DNA of 64,000 nt from Microvirga terricola (GTDB lineage Bacteria; Pseudomonadota; Alphaproteobacteria; Rhizobiales; Beijerinckiaceae). The notes beneath the pieces were generated by a model. That model was not told the DNA's origin. It saw nothing but the letters and a program-made list of their open reading frames with translations, and ran no database searches. The position numbers were made by a program, and so were the translations under genes. Positions 48,114-58,078 of this stretch are shown piece by piece. The stretch spans positions 558,001-622,000 of the forward strand of contig NZ_JAATJS010000001.1 in the NCBI RefSeq assembly GCF_011777495.1, given 5' to 3'. Position 1 is the first letter of the stretch. Every line of letters begins with the position of its first letter.

Positions 48114-49424
48114 TCAGAGAATAAACCGGCTAAGGTCTGTATTCTTAGCTAAGCTTTCAACTTCGCCGCGAACATAGGTCGCGTCGATGGTCATGGTTTC
48201 GCCGGACCGGTCGGGCGCGGTGAACGACACATCGTCGAGCACGCGCTCCAGCACCGTTTGCAGACGGCGCGCGCCGATATTCTCGACCGTGTTGTTCACC
48301 TCCACCGCCACTTGCGCCAGCGCGTCGATGGCGTCGTCAGTGAAGACAAGCTCTACGCCCTCGGTGCGCATCAGCGCGACCGATTGCTTGATCAGGCTCG
48401 CCTCGGTCTCGGTGAGGATGCGCTTGAAGTCCTCGACTGTCAGCGGCGACAGCTCCACGCGGATCGGCAGGCGGCCTTGCAATTCGGGCAGCAGGTCGGA
48501 GGGTTTTGACACGTGGAACGCGCCCGACGCTATGAAGAGGATGTGATCGGTCTTCACTGGCCCGTATTTCGTTGACACGATGGTGCCCTCGATCAGCGGC
48601 AGCAGATCGCGCTGCACGCCCTCGCGGGACACGTCCCCGCCCATGCGGCCTTCACGGGCGCAGATCTTGTCGATCTCGTCGAGAAAGACGATGCCGTTTT
48701 CCTCCACCTGGCGGATCGCGTCCTGCACGATCACATCCTGGTCGAGCATCTTGTCGGCTTCCTCCGTCACCAGCGGATCATAGGCCTCGCGCACGGTGGT
48801 GCGCCGCGTCTTCGTGCGCCCGCCAAAAGCCTTGCCGAACATGTCGGAGATATTGATCGCGCCGACCGATGCGCCCGGCATGCCAGGGATTTCGAACATC
48901 GGCAGGCCCTGCTGTCCGCTCGGCTGCAGTTCGATCTCGATTTCCTTGTCGTCGAGTTCGTTCGCGCGCAACTTGCGGCGGAAGCTGTCGCGCGTCGCGG
49001 CACTTGCCGTCGCGCCGACCAGCGCATCGAGCACGCGCTCTTCCGCCGCGATATGGGCCTTTGCCTGAACCTGCTTGCGGCGCTCCTCCTTCACGAGGCC
49101 GATGCCGACCTCGACAAGATCGCGCACGATCTGCTCCACGTCGCGGCCGACATAGCCGACCTCCGTGAACTTCGTCGCTTCCACCTTGATGAAAGGCGCG
49201 CCCGCGAGCCGCGCGAGCCGCCGCGAAATCTCGGTCTTGCCGCAGCCCGTAGGGCCGATCATCAAGATGTTCTTCGGCGCCACTTCTTCGCGTAGCGCGC
49301 CGTCCAGCTGCTGCCGCCGCCAGCGGTTGCGCAGGGCAATCGCGACGGCGCGCTTCGCATCATGCTGGCCGACGATAAAGCGGTCGAGTTCGGAGACGAT
49401 TTCGCGGGGGGAGAATGTGGTCAT
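48114..49424 (-). CDS. hslU: HslU, ATPase subunit of the HslUV protease
   Basis: HslU unfolds substrates and feeds them into the HslV chamber. The Walker A is [17 protein letters not shown] near residue 57, Walker B in [14 protein letters not shown], the GYVGRD pore motif in [16 protein letters not shown], and the sensor 2 region and C-terminal LSRFIL that inserts into HslV are intact. The length, 436 residues, is normal. The start overlaps the preceding (broken) gene by ATGA. Confidence 0.98.
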   Translation of the reverse strand: MTTFSPREIVSELDRFIVGQHDAKRAVAIALRNRWRRQQLDGALREEVAPKNILMIGPTGCGKTEISRRLARLAGAPFIKVEATKFTEVGYVGRDVEQIVRDLVEVGIGLVKEERRKQVQAKAHIAAEERVLDALVGATASAATRDSFRRKLRANELDDKEIEIELQPSGQQGLPMFEIPGMPGASVGAINISDMFGKAFGGRTKTRRTTVREAYDPLVTEEADKMLDQDVIVQDAIRQVEENGIVFLDEIDKICAREGRMGGDVSREGVQRDLLPLIEGTIVSTKYGPVKTDHILFIASGAFHVSKPSDLLPELQGRLPIRVELSPLTVEDFKRILTETEASLIKQSVALMRTEGVELVFTDDAIDALAQVAVEVNNTVENIGARRLQTVLERVLDDVSFTAPDRSGETMTIDATYVRGEVESLAKNTDLSRFIL

Positions 49425-50482
49425 GACGATGAGAGAATGGGGTGTGGCAATCGTTGCGCAAGGTGAGCGGGAAGAAGTCTTAAAAGGGCCGTGCGCACCG
49501 GACGCCAGCCCGCGCTGAGCAGGAGCACGAACGCGCCGAGCACGAGGAGGGTCAGTGGCAGGATCTTGCCTTCGAAACCAGCGTCGTGCACCAGGATGTA
49601 GAAGGCAAAGCCCGCATAAGAAAGACCGGAGACGAGGATCGCCCGCCGATCGATTATGACGGCGACGACGCCCAGAAGGACGAAGAGCGCGAGGATTGCC
49701 ACCGCGTGCGTTCCTGAGGGCGCGCTCATCGCAGCGATTCCGCCGATTAGGGTGTTGGCGACCAGTGGCGCTGCAAGCATGTGCAGCCAGAAAGCGATGT
49801 CCGTGCGCCGTGTTTCCCGTTCAGGATCCGACAGGTCGAAGCGCATTGCCAGCGCGAAGATCGCAAGACCCATGGCGCCGTCGAGAACTCGCAGGACCCA
49901 TTCGGGAATGTCGAAAGCCGACAGCAGACCCGTGATGACCGCCATCACAAGGGCCGCCGCTACGGCCGCGATGGTGATTGGAACCCGGAAGCGCAGGTAA
50001 TGCAGAGCAACCATCGCGCTTGCCGCCAAAGCGGCGATTGCGACAAGGCCCATCGATGGGGATGCAATGCCGAGCAACGCGTTGAAGCTCTTCTTCGCAG
50101 CTTCATGCGCCGTGAGGGCGAGAAGATGGTCCGCGACCTTGAATGCGGAAAGCGCGTAGAGGCAAAGGAGGACGATGCTGGGAAAGGCCATGCGGCGGCG
50201 GCGCGTGAAGAATTCTGCGAGAAGCCATGAGGCGAGGGCGAGCACGGCCCAGGTGGCAGCGCCTGCGGCCACCTGATTGGCGAAATAGCCGAGCGCTCAC
50301 AGCCCGAGCCCCAAGGTGACGAAGATATCGCTGAATCCGGTCAGAAACCGCAGCTTCTCGTCGTCCTCCGGCTCTGGGACGGCGGTGGTGATTTCGCGTG
50401 CCAGCGTGCGCAGGTTGTCCACCTGCTCCGGCGTAATGATTCCCCGGGCGATTCCCGCGTCGAGGACGTTGTCGCTGATCAT
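49421..50482 (-). pseudogene. Membrane-protein gene between hslV and hslU broken by one in-frame TGA
   Basis: From ATG 50482 the frame reads [20 protein letters not shown], then EDDEKLRFLTGFSDIFVTLGLGL, then a TGA at 50297-50299. It continues in the same frame ALGYFANQVAAGAATWAVLAL and stays open to the stop at 49421, with many transmembrane helices. Without the TGA it would be a 353-residue polytopic membrane protein of the type found beside hslUV in Rhizobiales. Both ends still overlap their neighbours as ATGA, so the operon layout is intact. A single base change (for example GGA to TGA) explains the break; a sequencing error or readthrough cannot be excluded. Function of the family is unknown. 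Confidence 0.8.
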
Positions 50483-51033
50483 GTGTCGAGGCTCTCTATA
50501 ACAATATTACTATTGGTATAGACGCATATTTCGGCAGCAATCGCCAGCGACCGGCGCACGATGGCTTCCGCATCCATGTCGCTGTCGGCGAGCGCGCGGG
50601 CGGCGGCCAGCGCGTAGTTGCCGCCGGAGCCGATGGCCATGATGCCGCCTTCGGGTTCGAGCATGTCGCCGCCGCCGGAGAGCAGCAGGCCCACATCCTT
50701 GTCGGCGACGAGCATCATCGCCTCCAGACGGCGAAGATAGCGGTCGGTGCGCCAGTCCTTCGTCAGCTCGACGCAGGCGCGGGTGAGCTGGCCGGGATAT
50801 TGCTCGAGCTTGCCTTCCAGCCGCTCGAACAGGGTGAAGGCATCCGCCGTCGAGCCGGCGAAGCCGCCGATGACGTTGCCCTTGGTCAGGCGGCGGACTT
50901 TTCGCGCGTTACCCTTGACGATGGTCTGGCCGAGGCTGACCTGCCCGTCGCCGCCGATGACGACGCGGCCGCCTTTGCGGACCATGAGAATCGTGGTGGC
51001 GTGCATGGAGCGGGGAGCAGCGTCTTCGGACAA
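50479..51033 (-). CDS. hslV: HslV, peptidase subunit of the HslUV protease
   Basis: HslV is the proteasome-like threonine peptidase of the heat-shock HslUV complex. The catalytic-threonine region [50 protein letters not shown] and the conserved [16 protein letters not shown] are intact. TTG at 51033 is preferred because GGAG lies six bases upstream, giving a short propeptide MSEDAAPRS before MHATT; ATG at 51006 is the alternative. It overlaps the broken membrane gene by ATGA. A possible promoter lies at 51086-51113. Confidence 0.96.
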   Translation of the reverse strand: MSEDAAPRSMHATTILMVRKGGRVVIGGDGQVSLGQTIVKGNARKVRRLTKGNVIGGFAGSTADAFTLFERLEGKLEQYPGQLTRACVELTKDWRTDRYLRRLEAMMLVADKDVGLLLSGGGDMLEPEGGIMAIGSGGNYALAAARALADSDMDAEAIVRRSLAIAAEICVYTNSNIVIESLDT

Positions 51034-51085
51034 GGGGAACTCCGGGGGCGGGAAGGGCGGCGAGCGGGCGGGCCGCTCAAGCCTT

Positions 51086-51113
51086 GAATTAAGCATTCAT
51101 CATGCAAAAGCAA
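51086..51113 (-). promoter_or_regulatory. Candidate promoter for hslV
   Basis: On the minus strand TTGCTT and TAATTC are separated by 16 bases, about 50 bases in front of the hslV start. A heat-shock (RpoH) element is expected for hslV but I could not identify one with confidence. Confidence 0.3.
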
Positions 51114-51185
51114 CGCGGGTAGCGTTTCGCGCCGCAGCTTGGTAGAACGCCCTCCTCCTCAGCTCCTTAAGCCTTAAGGATTGTC

Positions 51186-51776
51186 ATGATGCGCTCCGCG
51201 AGCGTCAGCCGCCGCACCGCCGAGACCGATGTGGCCGTGTCGATTGCCCTCGATGGCACCGGCAAGGCCGAGATCGCCACGGGCGTCGGCTTTCTGGACC
51301 ATATGCTCGAACTGTTCGCCCGACACGGTCTGTTCGACCTGACCGTGAAGGTGACCGGCGACCTGCATGTGGACCAGCATCATACCACCGAGGACACGGG
51401 CATTGCGCTGGGCCAGGCCATCCTGAAGACGCTTGGCGACAAAAAGGGCATTTTCCGCTACGCGGACATCCATCTGCCGATGGACGAAACCCTGACGCGT
51501 GTCGCGCTGGATATTTCCGGCCGCCCCTTCCTGGTGTTCAGGACCACGTTCCCGACCGAAAAGATCGGCGTGTTCGACACCGAGCTGGTGCGCGAGTTCT
51601 TCCAGGCCTTCGCGATGAATTCCGGGCTGACGCTCCACGTGGAAACGCTCTACGGCGAGAACAGCCACCACATCGCTGAGAGCTGCTTCAAGGGCGTGGC
51701 ACGGGCCTTGCGTCAGGCGGTTGCCGTGGACCCGCGGGAAGGCGGGCGTGTTCCCTCGACCAAGGGCACCCTTTAA
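51186..51776 (+). CDS. hisB: HisB, imidazoleglycerol-phosphate dehydratase
   Basis: HisB dehydrates imidazole-glycerol phosphate in histidine synthesis. The metal-site motifs [16 protein letters not shown] and [16 protein letters not shown] are present near residues 35 and 60, with [22 protein letters not shown] near the end. It is the single-domain dehydratase (196 residues) rather than the fused E. coli form. It opens the his operon and is transcribed divergently from hslV. Confidence 0.97.
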   Translation: MMRSASVSRRTAETDVAVSIALDGTGKAEIATGVGFLDHMLELFARHGLFDLTVKVTGDLHVDQHHTTEDTGIALGQAILKTLGDKKGIFRYADIHLPMDETLTRVALDISGRPFLVFRTTFPTEKIGVFDTELVREFFQAFAMNSGLTLHVETLYGENSHHIAESCFKGVARALRQAVAVDPREGGRVPSTKGTL

Positions 51777-51836
51777 AGCGCTGCGTCAGACGGCATCTAT
51801 CTGCTTTCGCAGCGGATGCCTTTAAGGAACAACGTC

Positions 51837-52316
51837 ATGGCGACCTATACCCTGCATCTCGCGCGCGATGCGCGGCCGGGTGATCCGGCGGCATTGGACA
51901 GCGCCGAAGTCGTGAAGGATGCCTTCTCCTGGGGGGCCTTCTTCTTCACGGTCCTGTGGTTCTTCTTCCACCGGCTTTGGATCGCCGGTCTTGCCGTCCT
52001 TCTGGCCCTCGTCGCGTTTCAGGGGGCTTTGGACGTGCTCAAGGTGCACCCGGCGGCATCTTTTGCGGCGAACATCTTGTTCTCCGCCCTGATCGGGCTT
52101 GAGGCGAACAGCCTGCGGCGCTGGACGCTCGCCCGCAACGGCCGCCCGGCCGTCGATGTGGTGACCGCCGCCGACCGAGACGAAGCGGAAGCGAAAGCCA
52201 TCGCCCGCTGGCTAGAGCGTACCGCGCCCGTCACCCGTCCCACGGTTCCGGCCCGCGCCCTTCGCGGGTCCGAGCCGGTGCTTGGCCTTTTTCCTGATGC
52301 GGAGCGTCTCCGGTGA
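51837..52316 (+). CDS. DUF2628-family membrane protein in the his operon
   Basis: A 159-residue protein with [16 protein letters not shown] and two or three transmembrane helices in [20 protein letters not shown] and [18 protein letters not shown] stretches. The DUF2628 signature is the F-S-W-G-A-F pattern. Its C-terminal tail is charged. DUF2628 proteins of unknown function recur in rhizobial his operons between hisB and hisH. The start at 51837 is preceded by AAGGAA. It overlaps hisH by four bases (GTGA). Confidence 0.85.
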   Translation: MATYTLHLARDARPGDPAALDSAEVVKDAFSWGAFFFTVLWFFFHRLWIAGLAVLLALVAFQGALDVLKVHPAASFAANILFSALIGLEANSLRRWTLARNGRPAVDVVTAADRDEAEAKAIARWLERTAPVTRPTVPARALRGSEPVLGLFPDAERLR

Positions 52317-52963
52317 GCGTAGCAATCGTCGATTACGGCTCCGGCAACCTGCACTCCGCCGCGAAGGCTTTTGAGCGCGCGGCGCGCGAGGCGGGACTGT
52401 CGGATTCCATCACTGTCACCTCCGACCCCGCGGTCGTCGAAAAGGCCGACCGGATCGTGCTGCCGGGCGTCGGCGCCTTCGCCGACTGCCGGCGCGGGCT
52501 CGATGCCGTTCCCGGCATGGTCGAGGCGCTGAACCGTGTCGTGCGTGAAAAGGGCCATCCCTTCCTCGGCATCTGCGTCGGCATGCAACTCATGGCGACA
52601 CGCGGCCTGGAATACGTGGTGTCCGAAGGGCTCGACTGGATTCACGGCGATGTCAAAGCCATCGTGCCGGACGATCCGTCGTTGAAAATCCCGCATATGG
52701 GCTGGAACACCTTGCAGGTGCGCCACGCGCATCCGCTTCTTTCCGGCATCGAGACGGGGCCCGACGGCCTACACGCCTATTTCGTGCATTCCTATGCGCT
52801 GTCGCCCGCCGACGATCATGACGTCGTCGCCACCACGTCCTATGGTGGTCCCGTCACCGCCATGGTGGCGCGCGACAACATCGCCGGCACCCAATTTCAT
52901 CCTGAGAAGAGCCAGGCCCTCGGTCTCAAGCTCATCGCCAATTTCCTGAGGTGGCGTCCGTGA
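52313..52963 (+). CDS. hisH: HisH, glutamine amidotransferase subunit of imidazole-glycerol-phosphate synthase
   Basis: HisH releases ammonia from glutamine for use by HisF. The class I amidotransferase triad has the nucleophile Cys in [11 protein letters not shown] and the His-Glu pair in [10 protein letters not shown]. The start [20 protein letters not shown] is conserved. GTG at 52313 overlaps DUF2628; the TGA overlaps hisA as GTGA at 52960. The length is 216 residues. Confidence 0.97.
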   Translation: MSVAIVDYGSGNLHSAAKAFERAAREAGLSDSITVTSDPAVVEKADRIVLPGVGAFADCRRGLDAVPGMVEALNRVVREKGHPFLGICVGMQLMATRGLEYVVSEGLDWIHGDVKAIVPDDPSLKIPHMGWNTLQVRHAHPLLSGIETGPDGLHAYFVHSYALSPADDHDVVATTSYGGPVTAMVARDNIAGTQFHPEKSQALGLKLIANFLRWRP

Positions 52964-53703
52964 TCCTCTTTCCCGCCATCGACCTGAAAGAAGGCCGCTG
53001 CGTCCGTCTGATTCAGGGCGACATGGACCAGGCGACTGTGTTCAACGACGATCCGGCAGCGCAAGCCGCCGCTTTCGAGCAGCAGGGTTTTGAGTGGCTG
53101 CACGTGGTCGATCTCGACGGCGCGTTCGCCGGCAAGCCGATGAACGCCGCCGCCGTCGAAGCCATTCTGAAGCGCATTAAAATCCCCGTGCAGCTCGGCG
53201 GCGGTATCCGCGACATGAAGACGGTGGAGGGTTGGCTCGCCAAGGGCGTCGCCCGCGTCATCATCGGCACGGCGGCGGTGCGCGATCCGGCCTTCGTGCG
53301 GGAAGCCGCGCGGCTTCATCCGGGCAAGATCGCGGTCGGCATCGACGCCAAGGACGGGCTTGTCGCCGTCGAAGGCTGGGCGCAGACCTCGACGCTGACG
53401 GCGGAAGAACTCGGCCGCCGCTTCGAAGATGCCGGCGTTGCGGCAATCATCTACACCGACATCGCCCGCGACGGCATTTTGAAGGGCCTCAACATCCCGA
53501 TGACGCTCGCGCTCGCCAAGGCGGTCTCGATCCCCGTCATCGCGTCGGGCGGCCTCGCCTCGATGGCGGATATCGAGCGGCTCACAGAAGCCGATTGCGC
53601 GATTCTCGGCGGCGCGATCTCGGGCCGCGCGCTCTATGACGGGCGCATCGATCCGGATCAGGCGCTGGCGCTCTTGCGCACCGCGCGGCGGGAGAAGGCG
53701 TGA
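52960..53703 (+). CDS. hisA: HisA, ProFAR isomerase
   Basis: HisA isomerises the ProFAR intermediate (phosphoribosylformimino-AICAR phosphate) by an Amadori rearrangement. The TIM barrel begins [21 protein letters not shown] with catalytic Asp8-like residue in PAIDLK, and the second Asp in [17 protein letters not shown] at 52960 gives the conserved N-terminus; a GTG at 52951 would add three residues. The length is 247 residues. Confidence 0.97.
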   Translation: MILFPAIDLKEGRCVRLIQGDMDQATVFNDDPAAQAAAFEQQGFEWLHVVDLDGAFAGKPMNAAAVEAILKRIKIPVQLGGGIRDMKTVEGWLAKGVARVIIGTAAVRDPAFVREAARLHPGKIAVGIDAKDGLVAVEGWAQTSTLTAEELGRRFEDAGVAAIIYTDIARDGILKGLNIPMTLALAKAVSIPVIASGGLASMADIERLTEADCAILGGAISGRALYDGRIDPDQALALLRTARREKA

Positions 53704-54488
53704 TGCTCAAAGTCCGTCTCATCCCCTGCCTCGACGTGAAGGATGGCCGCGTCGTGAAGGGCGTGCAGTTCGTCGATCTCGTCGATGCGGGCGATCCGGT
53801 GGAAGCCGCGAAGGCCTATGACGCGGCGGGCGCTGACGAATTGTGTTTTCTCGACATCACCGCGAGCCACGAGGCGCGCGGCATCTTGCTCGATGTGGTG
53901 AAGCGCACGGCGGAGGCCTGCTTCATGCCGCTCACTGTCGGCGGCGGCGTGCGTACGGTCGACGATATCCGCAAGCTTCTGCTCGCGGGCGCGGACAAGG
54001 TGTCGATCAACACCGCTGCGGTCAAAAATCCCGATTTCGTGCGCGAGGCCTCGGAAAAGTTCGGCGCGCAATGCATCGTCGTCGCCATCGATGCGAAGAA
54101 GGTCTCGGGCGAAGGCGAGAAGCCGCGCTGGGAAATCTTTACGCATGGTGGCCGCACGTCGACCGGCATCGACGCCATTGAATTCGCGAAAAAAGTCGCG
54201 GATCTCGGGGCAGGTGAGTTGTTGGTCACCTCCATGGACCGCGACGGCACCAAGGGCGGCTACGATCTCGCGCTCGTGCATGCCATTGCGGATGCGGTCT
54301 CCGTGCCCGTCATCGCCTCCGGCGGCGTCGGCAACCTCGATCACCTCGTCGACGGTGTGAAAGAGGGCCATGCCAGCGCGGTGTTGGCCGCCTCGATCTT
54401 CCACTTCGGCACGTACACGATTGCGGAAGCCAAGGACTACATGGCCAAGGCCGGGCTTCACATGCGGTTGGACAAGCCAGCGGCGTGA
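53703..54488 (+). CDS. hisF: HisF, cyclase subunit of imidazole-glycerol-phosphate synthase
   Basis: HisF cyclises PRFAR with ammonia from HisH to give IGP and AICAR. The barrel starts [23 protein letters not shown] with catalytic Asp11-like in CLDVKDG and the second Asp in [17 protein letters not shown] at 53703 overlaps the hisA stop by one base; a GTG at 53700 is possible. The length is 261 residues. A 105-bp dispersed repeat and other spacer separate it from hisE. Confidence 0.97.
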   Translation: MLKVRLIPCLDVKDGRVVKGVQFVDLVDAGDPVEAAKAYDAAGADELCFLDITASHEARGILLDVVKRTAEACFMPLTVGGGVRTVDDIRKLLLAGADKVSINTAAVKNPDFVREASEKFGAQCIVVAIDAKKVSGEGEKPRWEIFTHGGRTSTGIDAIEFAKKVADLGAGELLVTSMDRDGTKGGYDLALVHAIADAVSVPVIASGGVGNLDHLVDGVKEGHASAVLAASIFHFGTYTIAEAKDYMAKAGLHMRLDKPAA

Positions 54489-54513
54489 GTTTCACCTCGA
54501 TGCTCCCTCGCAG

Positions 54514-54618
54514 CCTCATCCTGAGGGGCGCGAAGCGCCGTCTCGAAGGACGAGGCGTCTCCAGGGTGCACTGGATCATCCTTCGAGACGCAGCCTTCGG
54601 CTGCTCCTCAGGATGAGG
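54514..54618. repeat. Dispersed palindromic repeat (about 105 bp) between hisF and hisE
   Basis: The ends CCTCATCCTGAGG and CCTCAGGATGAGG are near-perfect inverted copies. Inside are CGTCTCGAAGGA/TCCTTCGAGACG inverted arms and a small hairpin GCAGCCTTCGGCTGC. This is the well-known rhizobial repeat with CTCATCCTGAGG and CTTCGAGACG motifs. It breaks the spacing of the his operon without disrupting a gene. Confidence 0.88.
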
Positions 54619-54718
54619 TATGAAGGAAAAGACAGCGACCCGCTTTTTTTCCGAAAAGCTGGCCCTTGGCCGCCATTCTGGGCTATGGGTTTGCGCCCCT
54701 AAACGAAGTTTTTAAGCC

Positions 54719-55039
54719 ATGACCGCCTTCACCCTCGACGACCTCGCCCGCATCGTCGCCACGCGCGCTGCAGCGCCGGCGTCCGAATCCTATACGGCGA
54801 AGCTTTTGGCGGAGGGGCCTGCCAAGGCCGCGAAAAAGCTGGGCGAGGAGGCGGTCGAGGCGGTGATCGCCGCCGTTTCGGGCGACCGGGCGAACCTGAC
54901 GGCGGAGGCGGCCGATGTCCTCTATCACCTTTTGGTCGTCTTGCAGGGCGCCCATATTCCATTAAGTGACGTGATGGCGGAACTCGAACGCCGCACCGCG
55001 CAATCTGGGCTCGCCGAGAAGGCCGCGCGGCCGCGATAG
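54719..55039 (+). CDS. hisE: HisE, phosphoribosyl-ATP pyrophosphatase
   Basis: HisE removes pyrophosphate from phosphoribosyl-ATP, the second step of histidine synthesis. The 106-residue alpha-helical NTP-PPase shows [29 protein letters not shown] and [16 protein letters not shown] with the metal-binding E-x-x-E and D residues. ATG at 54719. It is separated from hisF by 230 bp that include the repeat. coaA follows 47 bp later. Confidence 0.96.
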   Translation: MTAFTLDDLARIVATRAAAPASESYTAKLLAEGPAKAAKKLGEEAVEAVIAAVSGDRANLTAEAADVLYHLLVVLQGAHIPLSDVMAELERRTAQSGLAEKAARPR

Positions 55040-55086
55040 GCTTTGTTGGGCAGCTAAAGGTGTCCAAACCTGAAAAGGTATCGCTC

Positions 55087-56064
55087 ATGCACCAGCTGAA
55101 TGCGGTGTCGGCCCCGGAGACGGACGACCGGGTTTCGCCCTACCGGACTTTTTCACGGGACGAATGGGCGCAACTGCGCGCCGACACACCCATGACGCTC
55201 ACCGCCGATGAGGTGGTGCAGCTGCAATCCCTCAACGATCCGATCTCGCTCGATGAGGTGGCGGCGATCTACCTGCCATTGTCGCGCCTGCTCTCCCTTT
55301 ACGTCGCGGCGACGCAGGGGTTGTTCAAGGCGACGCAGCGCTTCCTGCTCGCCGAGAACGACGGCAAGGTGCCCTACATCATCGGCGTCGCAGGTTCGGT
55401 CGCGGTCGGCAAATCCACCACCGCGCGCGTGCTAAAGGCGCTGCTCGCCCGCTGGCCCAACACGCCCAAGGTCTCCCTCGTCACCACCGACGGTTTTCTC
55501 CTGCCGAACGCCGAGCTGACGCGGCTTGGCCTGATGGAGCGAAAAGGTTTTCCGGAGAGCTACGATACCGGCGCGCTCCTGCGCTTCCTTGCCGACATCA
55601 AGGCCGGCAAGCGCAATGTGCGCGCGCCGCTCTATTCGCACCTGGTTTACGACGTGGTGCCGGGCGAAGAGATCGTCATCGACCGGCCGGACATTTTGAT
55701 TGTCGAGGGGTTGAACGTGCTCCAGCCCGCGCGGATGCCGAAGGACGGCACGGCGATTCCGTTCGTGTCCGATTTCTTCGACTTTTCCGTCTATATCGAT
55801 GCGGAAGAGGCCGATCTTCACCGCTGGTACGTCAACCGCTTCCTGCGCCTGCGCCACACAGCGTTCCGCGATCCGCTCTCGTTCTTCCGCCGCTATGCGG
55901 AATTGCCGGAAGCGGAGGCCATCACCATCGCGGAAGGCCTGTGGAACCGCATCAATCTCGTGAACCTGCGCGACAACATCGTGCCGACGCGCCAGCGCGC
56001 GAGCCTGATCCTCAAAAAAGGCGCGAGCCACCGCATCGAGACGGTGGCGCTGCGCAGGCTGTAA
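55087..56064 (+). CDS. coaA: CoaA, type I pantothenate kinase
   Basis: CoaA phosphorylates pantothenate, the first committed step of coenzyme A synthesis. The P-loop [23 protein letters not shown] is at about residues 100-122. TTDGFLLPN and [18 protein letters not shown] are family motifs. The ATG at 55087, preceded by AAAAGG, gives 325 residues; an in-frame GTG at 55060 would add nine. Close linkage hisE-coaA is common in Rhizobiales. It ends immediately against the oppositely oriented next gene (55087-56064 then 56065). Confidence 0.96.
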   Translation: MHQLNAVSAPETDDRVSPYRTFSRDEWAQLRADTPMTLTADEVVQLQSLNDPISLDEVAAIYLPLSRLLSLYVAATQGLFKATQRFLLAENDGKVPYIIGVAGSVAVGKSTTARVLKALLARWPNTPKVSLVTTDGFLLPNAELTRLGLMERKGFPESYDTGALLRFLADIKAGKRNVRAPLYSHLVYDVVPGEEIVIDRPDILIVEGLNVLQPARMPKDGTAIPFVSDFFDFSVYIDAEEADLHRWYVNRFLRLRHTAFRDPLSFFRRYAELPEAEAITIAEGLWNRINLVNLRDNIVPTRQRASLILKKGASHRIETVALRRL

Positions 56065-56652
56065 TTAGGCGATCACCGCCATCTCATCGAACGACAGGCG
56101 CGGTTGGCGCGGATGCAGCTTTTCACGCAATCCGTAGCCAATATTGACCAAGAAGTTCGACTTGGTCTTGCCGTCCGGAAAGAACGCCTTGTCCACACCC
56201 TTGCGGCTGAAGCCGGACATGGGGCCGCAATCGAGCCCGAGGCCGCGCAGGGCGAGGATGAGATAGGCCCCTTGGAGCGAGGAATTGCGAAACCCGGTTT
56301 CCTCGATCACGTCGGGCAGGCCGACGAACCAGCTTCGCGCGTCCGAATGCGGATTGAGGAAGGGGAGTTTCTCGTAGAACTCCGTGTCGTAGGCCACGAT
56401 GGCGGTGGTCGGTGCGCCCATGGTCTGGCGCACATTGCCCTCGTCGAGATGCGGCCGCAGCTTCTCCTTGGCCGCCGGTGAGGTCACGAAGACGAACCGG
56501 CCGGGCGAGGAATTGCCGCTCGTCGGCCCGAGCTTGGCGAGATCGACCGCCGTGCGCAGGATCTCTGCGCTGACGGGCTTGTCCTCCCAGTAACGGAAAG
56601 TGCGGGCCTCGCGGAAAAGCTGATCGAGAGCGTCGTCGGACAGGACGTGCAA
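56065..56652 (-). CDS. Nitroreductase-family protein, RutE/HadB-like (malonic semialdehyde reductase type)
   Basis: A 195-residue FMN nitroreductase-like protein. The sequence [41 protein letters not shown] and [15 protein letters not shown] matches the RutE subgroup, including the P-T-S-x-N-x-x-P motif. RutE reduces malonic semialdehyde in uracil catabolism, but no other rut gene is near, so the role is open. TTG at 56652 is chosen since GGAGG lies five bases upstream; TTG 56664 is an alternative. Confidence 0.85.
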   Translation of the reverse strand: MHVLSDDALDQLFREARTFRYWEDKPVSAEILRTAVDLAKLGPTSGNSSPGRFVFVTSPAAKEKLRPHLDEGNVRQTMGAPTTAIVAYDTEFYEKLPFLNPHSDARSWFVGLPDVIEETGFRNSSLQGAYLILALRGLGLDCGPMSGFSRKGVDKAFFPDGKTKSNFLVNIGYGLREKLHPRQPRLSFDEMAVIA

Positions 56653-56717
56653 GGAAGCCTCCAAAAGAAAAGCGCGGCCGGAACCGCGCTTGTGATTTTA
56701 GTCGTTGGGCATCCGGA

Positions 56718-57278
56718 TCAAACCGCCTGAACCTCGCGCACATCCGGCAGGAAGTGGCGCAGAAGGTTCTGGATGCCGTGGCGCAGCGTCGCCGTGGAGG
56801 AGGGGCAGCCCGAGCAGGCGCCCTTCATGACGAGATAGACGATGCCGTCCTTGAAGCCGCGGAAAGTGATGTCGCCGCCATCGCCCGCGACCGCCGGGCG
56901 GATGCGGGTTTCGAGCAGCTCTTTGATGGTCGCGACGGTAGAAGCATCCGCCTCGTCAAAAAATTCCTCGCCGTCTTCGTCGGCCGGCGGCGCGGCGTTG
57001 GTGAATAGCGGCGCGCCGGTCATGAAATGCTCCATGATCCCGCCGAGAATGGCCGGCTTCAGGTGCTGCCATTCGCCGTCCGCCTTGGTGACGGTGATGA
57101 AATCGTAGCCGAAAAACACGCCGGTGACGCCGGGAATGGCGAACAGGCGGCCAGCGAGCGGCGAGACGCCCGCGCTTTCTTCGTTGCGTGCCTCAAACGT
57201 GCCCTCCGGCATGACGATGCGGCCGGGCAAAAACTTCAAGGTCGCGGGATTGGGGGTCGCTTCAGTCTGAATGAACAT
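56718..57278 (-). CDS. NifU-like Fe-S cluster carrier (Nfu type)
   Basis: A 186-residue protein with an N-terminal Nfu_N domain (MFIQTEATPNPATLKFLPG, then AIPGVTGVFFGYDFITVTK) and a C-terminal NifU domain whose CxxC cluster-binding motif is in MKGACSGCPSSTATLRHGI. It delivers [4Fe-4S] clusters to apoproteins. A user in this window is the radical-SAM MiaB. ATG at 57278 with GAGG upstream is chosen; an in-frame extension to 57566 would translate a palindromic repeat and is rejected. Confidence 0.93.
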   Translation of the reverse strand: MFIQTEATPNPATLKFLPGRIVMPEGTFEARNEESAGVSPLAGRLFAIPGVTGVFFGYDFITVTKADGEWQHLKPAILGGIMEHFMTGAPLFTNAAPPADEDGEEFFDEADASTVATIKELLETRIRPAVAGDGGDITFRGFKDGIVYLVMKGACSGCPSSTATLRHGIQNLLRHFLPDVREVQAV

Positions 57279-57391
57279 CTTTTGTCCTCTGCGCCGGTTC
57301 AAGGCCGGCCGGGGTGTCGAATGGAATCGTTCTAACAGGTTCAAGAGGCAATGTGGATCGCGCTTTTGGCGATTCCAAGGGCGACTCGGAG

Positions 57392-57550
57392 CTCCCTCCC
57401 CCTTGCGGGGAGGGATTGAGGGTGGAGGTGGTGCCGCTGGGTGAGCGGGTGCCGGAAGAACCACTGTAGCGGCCTTGCGGATTGAATTCGGAACGGTGAC
57501 GCTCCGACTTTCCGACCCCCACCCCAACCCTCCCCGCAAGGGGGAGGGAG
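57392..57550. repeat. Dispersed palindromic repeat (159 bp) between the NifU-like and stress-protein genes
   Basis: The outer 23 bases at 57392-57414 are an exact inverted copy of 57528-57550 (core CTCCCCCTTGCGGGGAGGG). The interior is not a simple hairpin. The outer arms resemble those of the murJ insert at 60160-60265 (CCCCCTTGTGGGGAGG), so both belong to one family. It fills most of the 284-bp gap. Confidence 0.85.
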
Positions 57551-57562
57551 CGCGCGCGCCCG

Positions 57563-58078
57563 TCACCCCGCCAGCGCGTCGATCTCTTCGTCCGACAGGC
57601 TTCCCGGCACGATGACGATGGGGACCGGGAAGGTGGAGGAGGCTTTGCCGGCGAGCGTCGAGACGAGCGGGCCGGGGCCTTCCTTGCTGGTGCCTGCGGC
57701 CAGCACGAGGAAGGAGATGTCCTCGTCCTCATTGATGAGCGCGGTGATGGCCCCGGCGCGGTCGCCGACGCGAATCACCTGCTGCGGCTCGACGCCCGCG
57801 GCGCTGCGCGCATCGCGGGCCGCGGCATCGAGCCGCTTCTGGGCCTCGGCACGAGCTTCTTCGATCATCGCCTCGCCGACGCCGATCCACTCGAAATTGT
57901 CGGGCGGGTCGACGATGGCCAGCATGATCATGGTGGCGCCCGTGCGCGCCACACGCCGGGAGGCGAAATGGATGGCGCGGGCGCATTCCGGCGTCTTGTC
58001 GATGATCACCAGGAATTTGGGCCGATGACCCGTCTCGTAGGATCGACGCTTGCCGCTCAAAGCATGGTCTCCTGGCAT
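57563..58078 (-). CDS. Universal stress protein family (UspA)
   Basis: A 171-residue Usp-fold protein with KFLVIIDKTPECARAIHFASRR at the first strand and the ATP-loop-like G-D-R-A-G-A region in VIRVGDRAGAITALINE, then [35 protein letters not shown] with a GxxxxxGP-like loop. The start ATG at 58078 is supported by AGGAG four bases upstream; ATGs at 58090 and 58102 are alternatives. A strong inverted repeat covers this start region. The order nfu-usp-trpS-murJ is conserved in Rhizobiales. Confidence 0.87.
   Translation of the reverse strand: MPGDHALSGKRRSYETGHRPKFLVIIDKTPECARAIHFASRRVARTGATMIMLAIVDPPDNFEWIGVGEAMIEEARAEAQKRLDAAARDARSAAGVEPQQVIRVGDRAGAITALINEDEDISFLVLAAGTSKEGPGPLVSTLAGKASSTFPVPIVIVPGSLSDEEIDALAG

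Noticed and set aside
50297..50299. Selenocysteine readthrough at the TGA in the hslV-hslU interval gene.
   Set aside because: The downstream sequence shows no evident SECIS-like hairpin, and the family position is a glycine-rich transmembrane segment, not a redox site.
57279..57566. N-terminal extension of the NifU-like protein rich in Pro.
   Set aside because: The extension translates a palindromic repeat, and MFIQTEATPNP with a good ribosome site is the conserved start.
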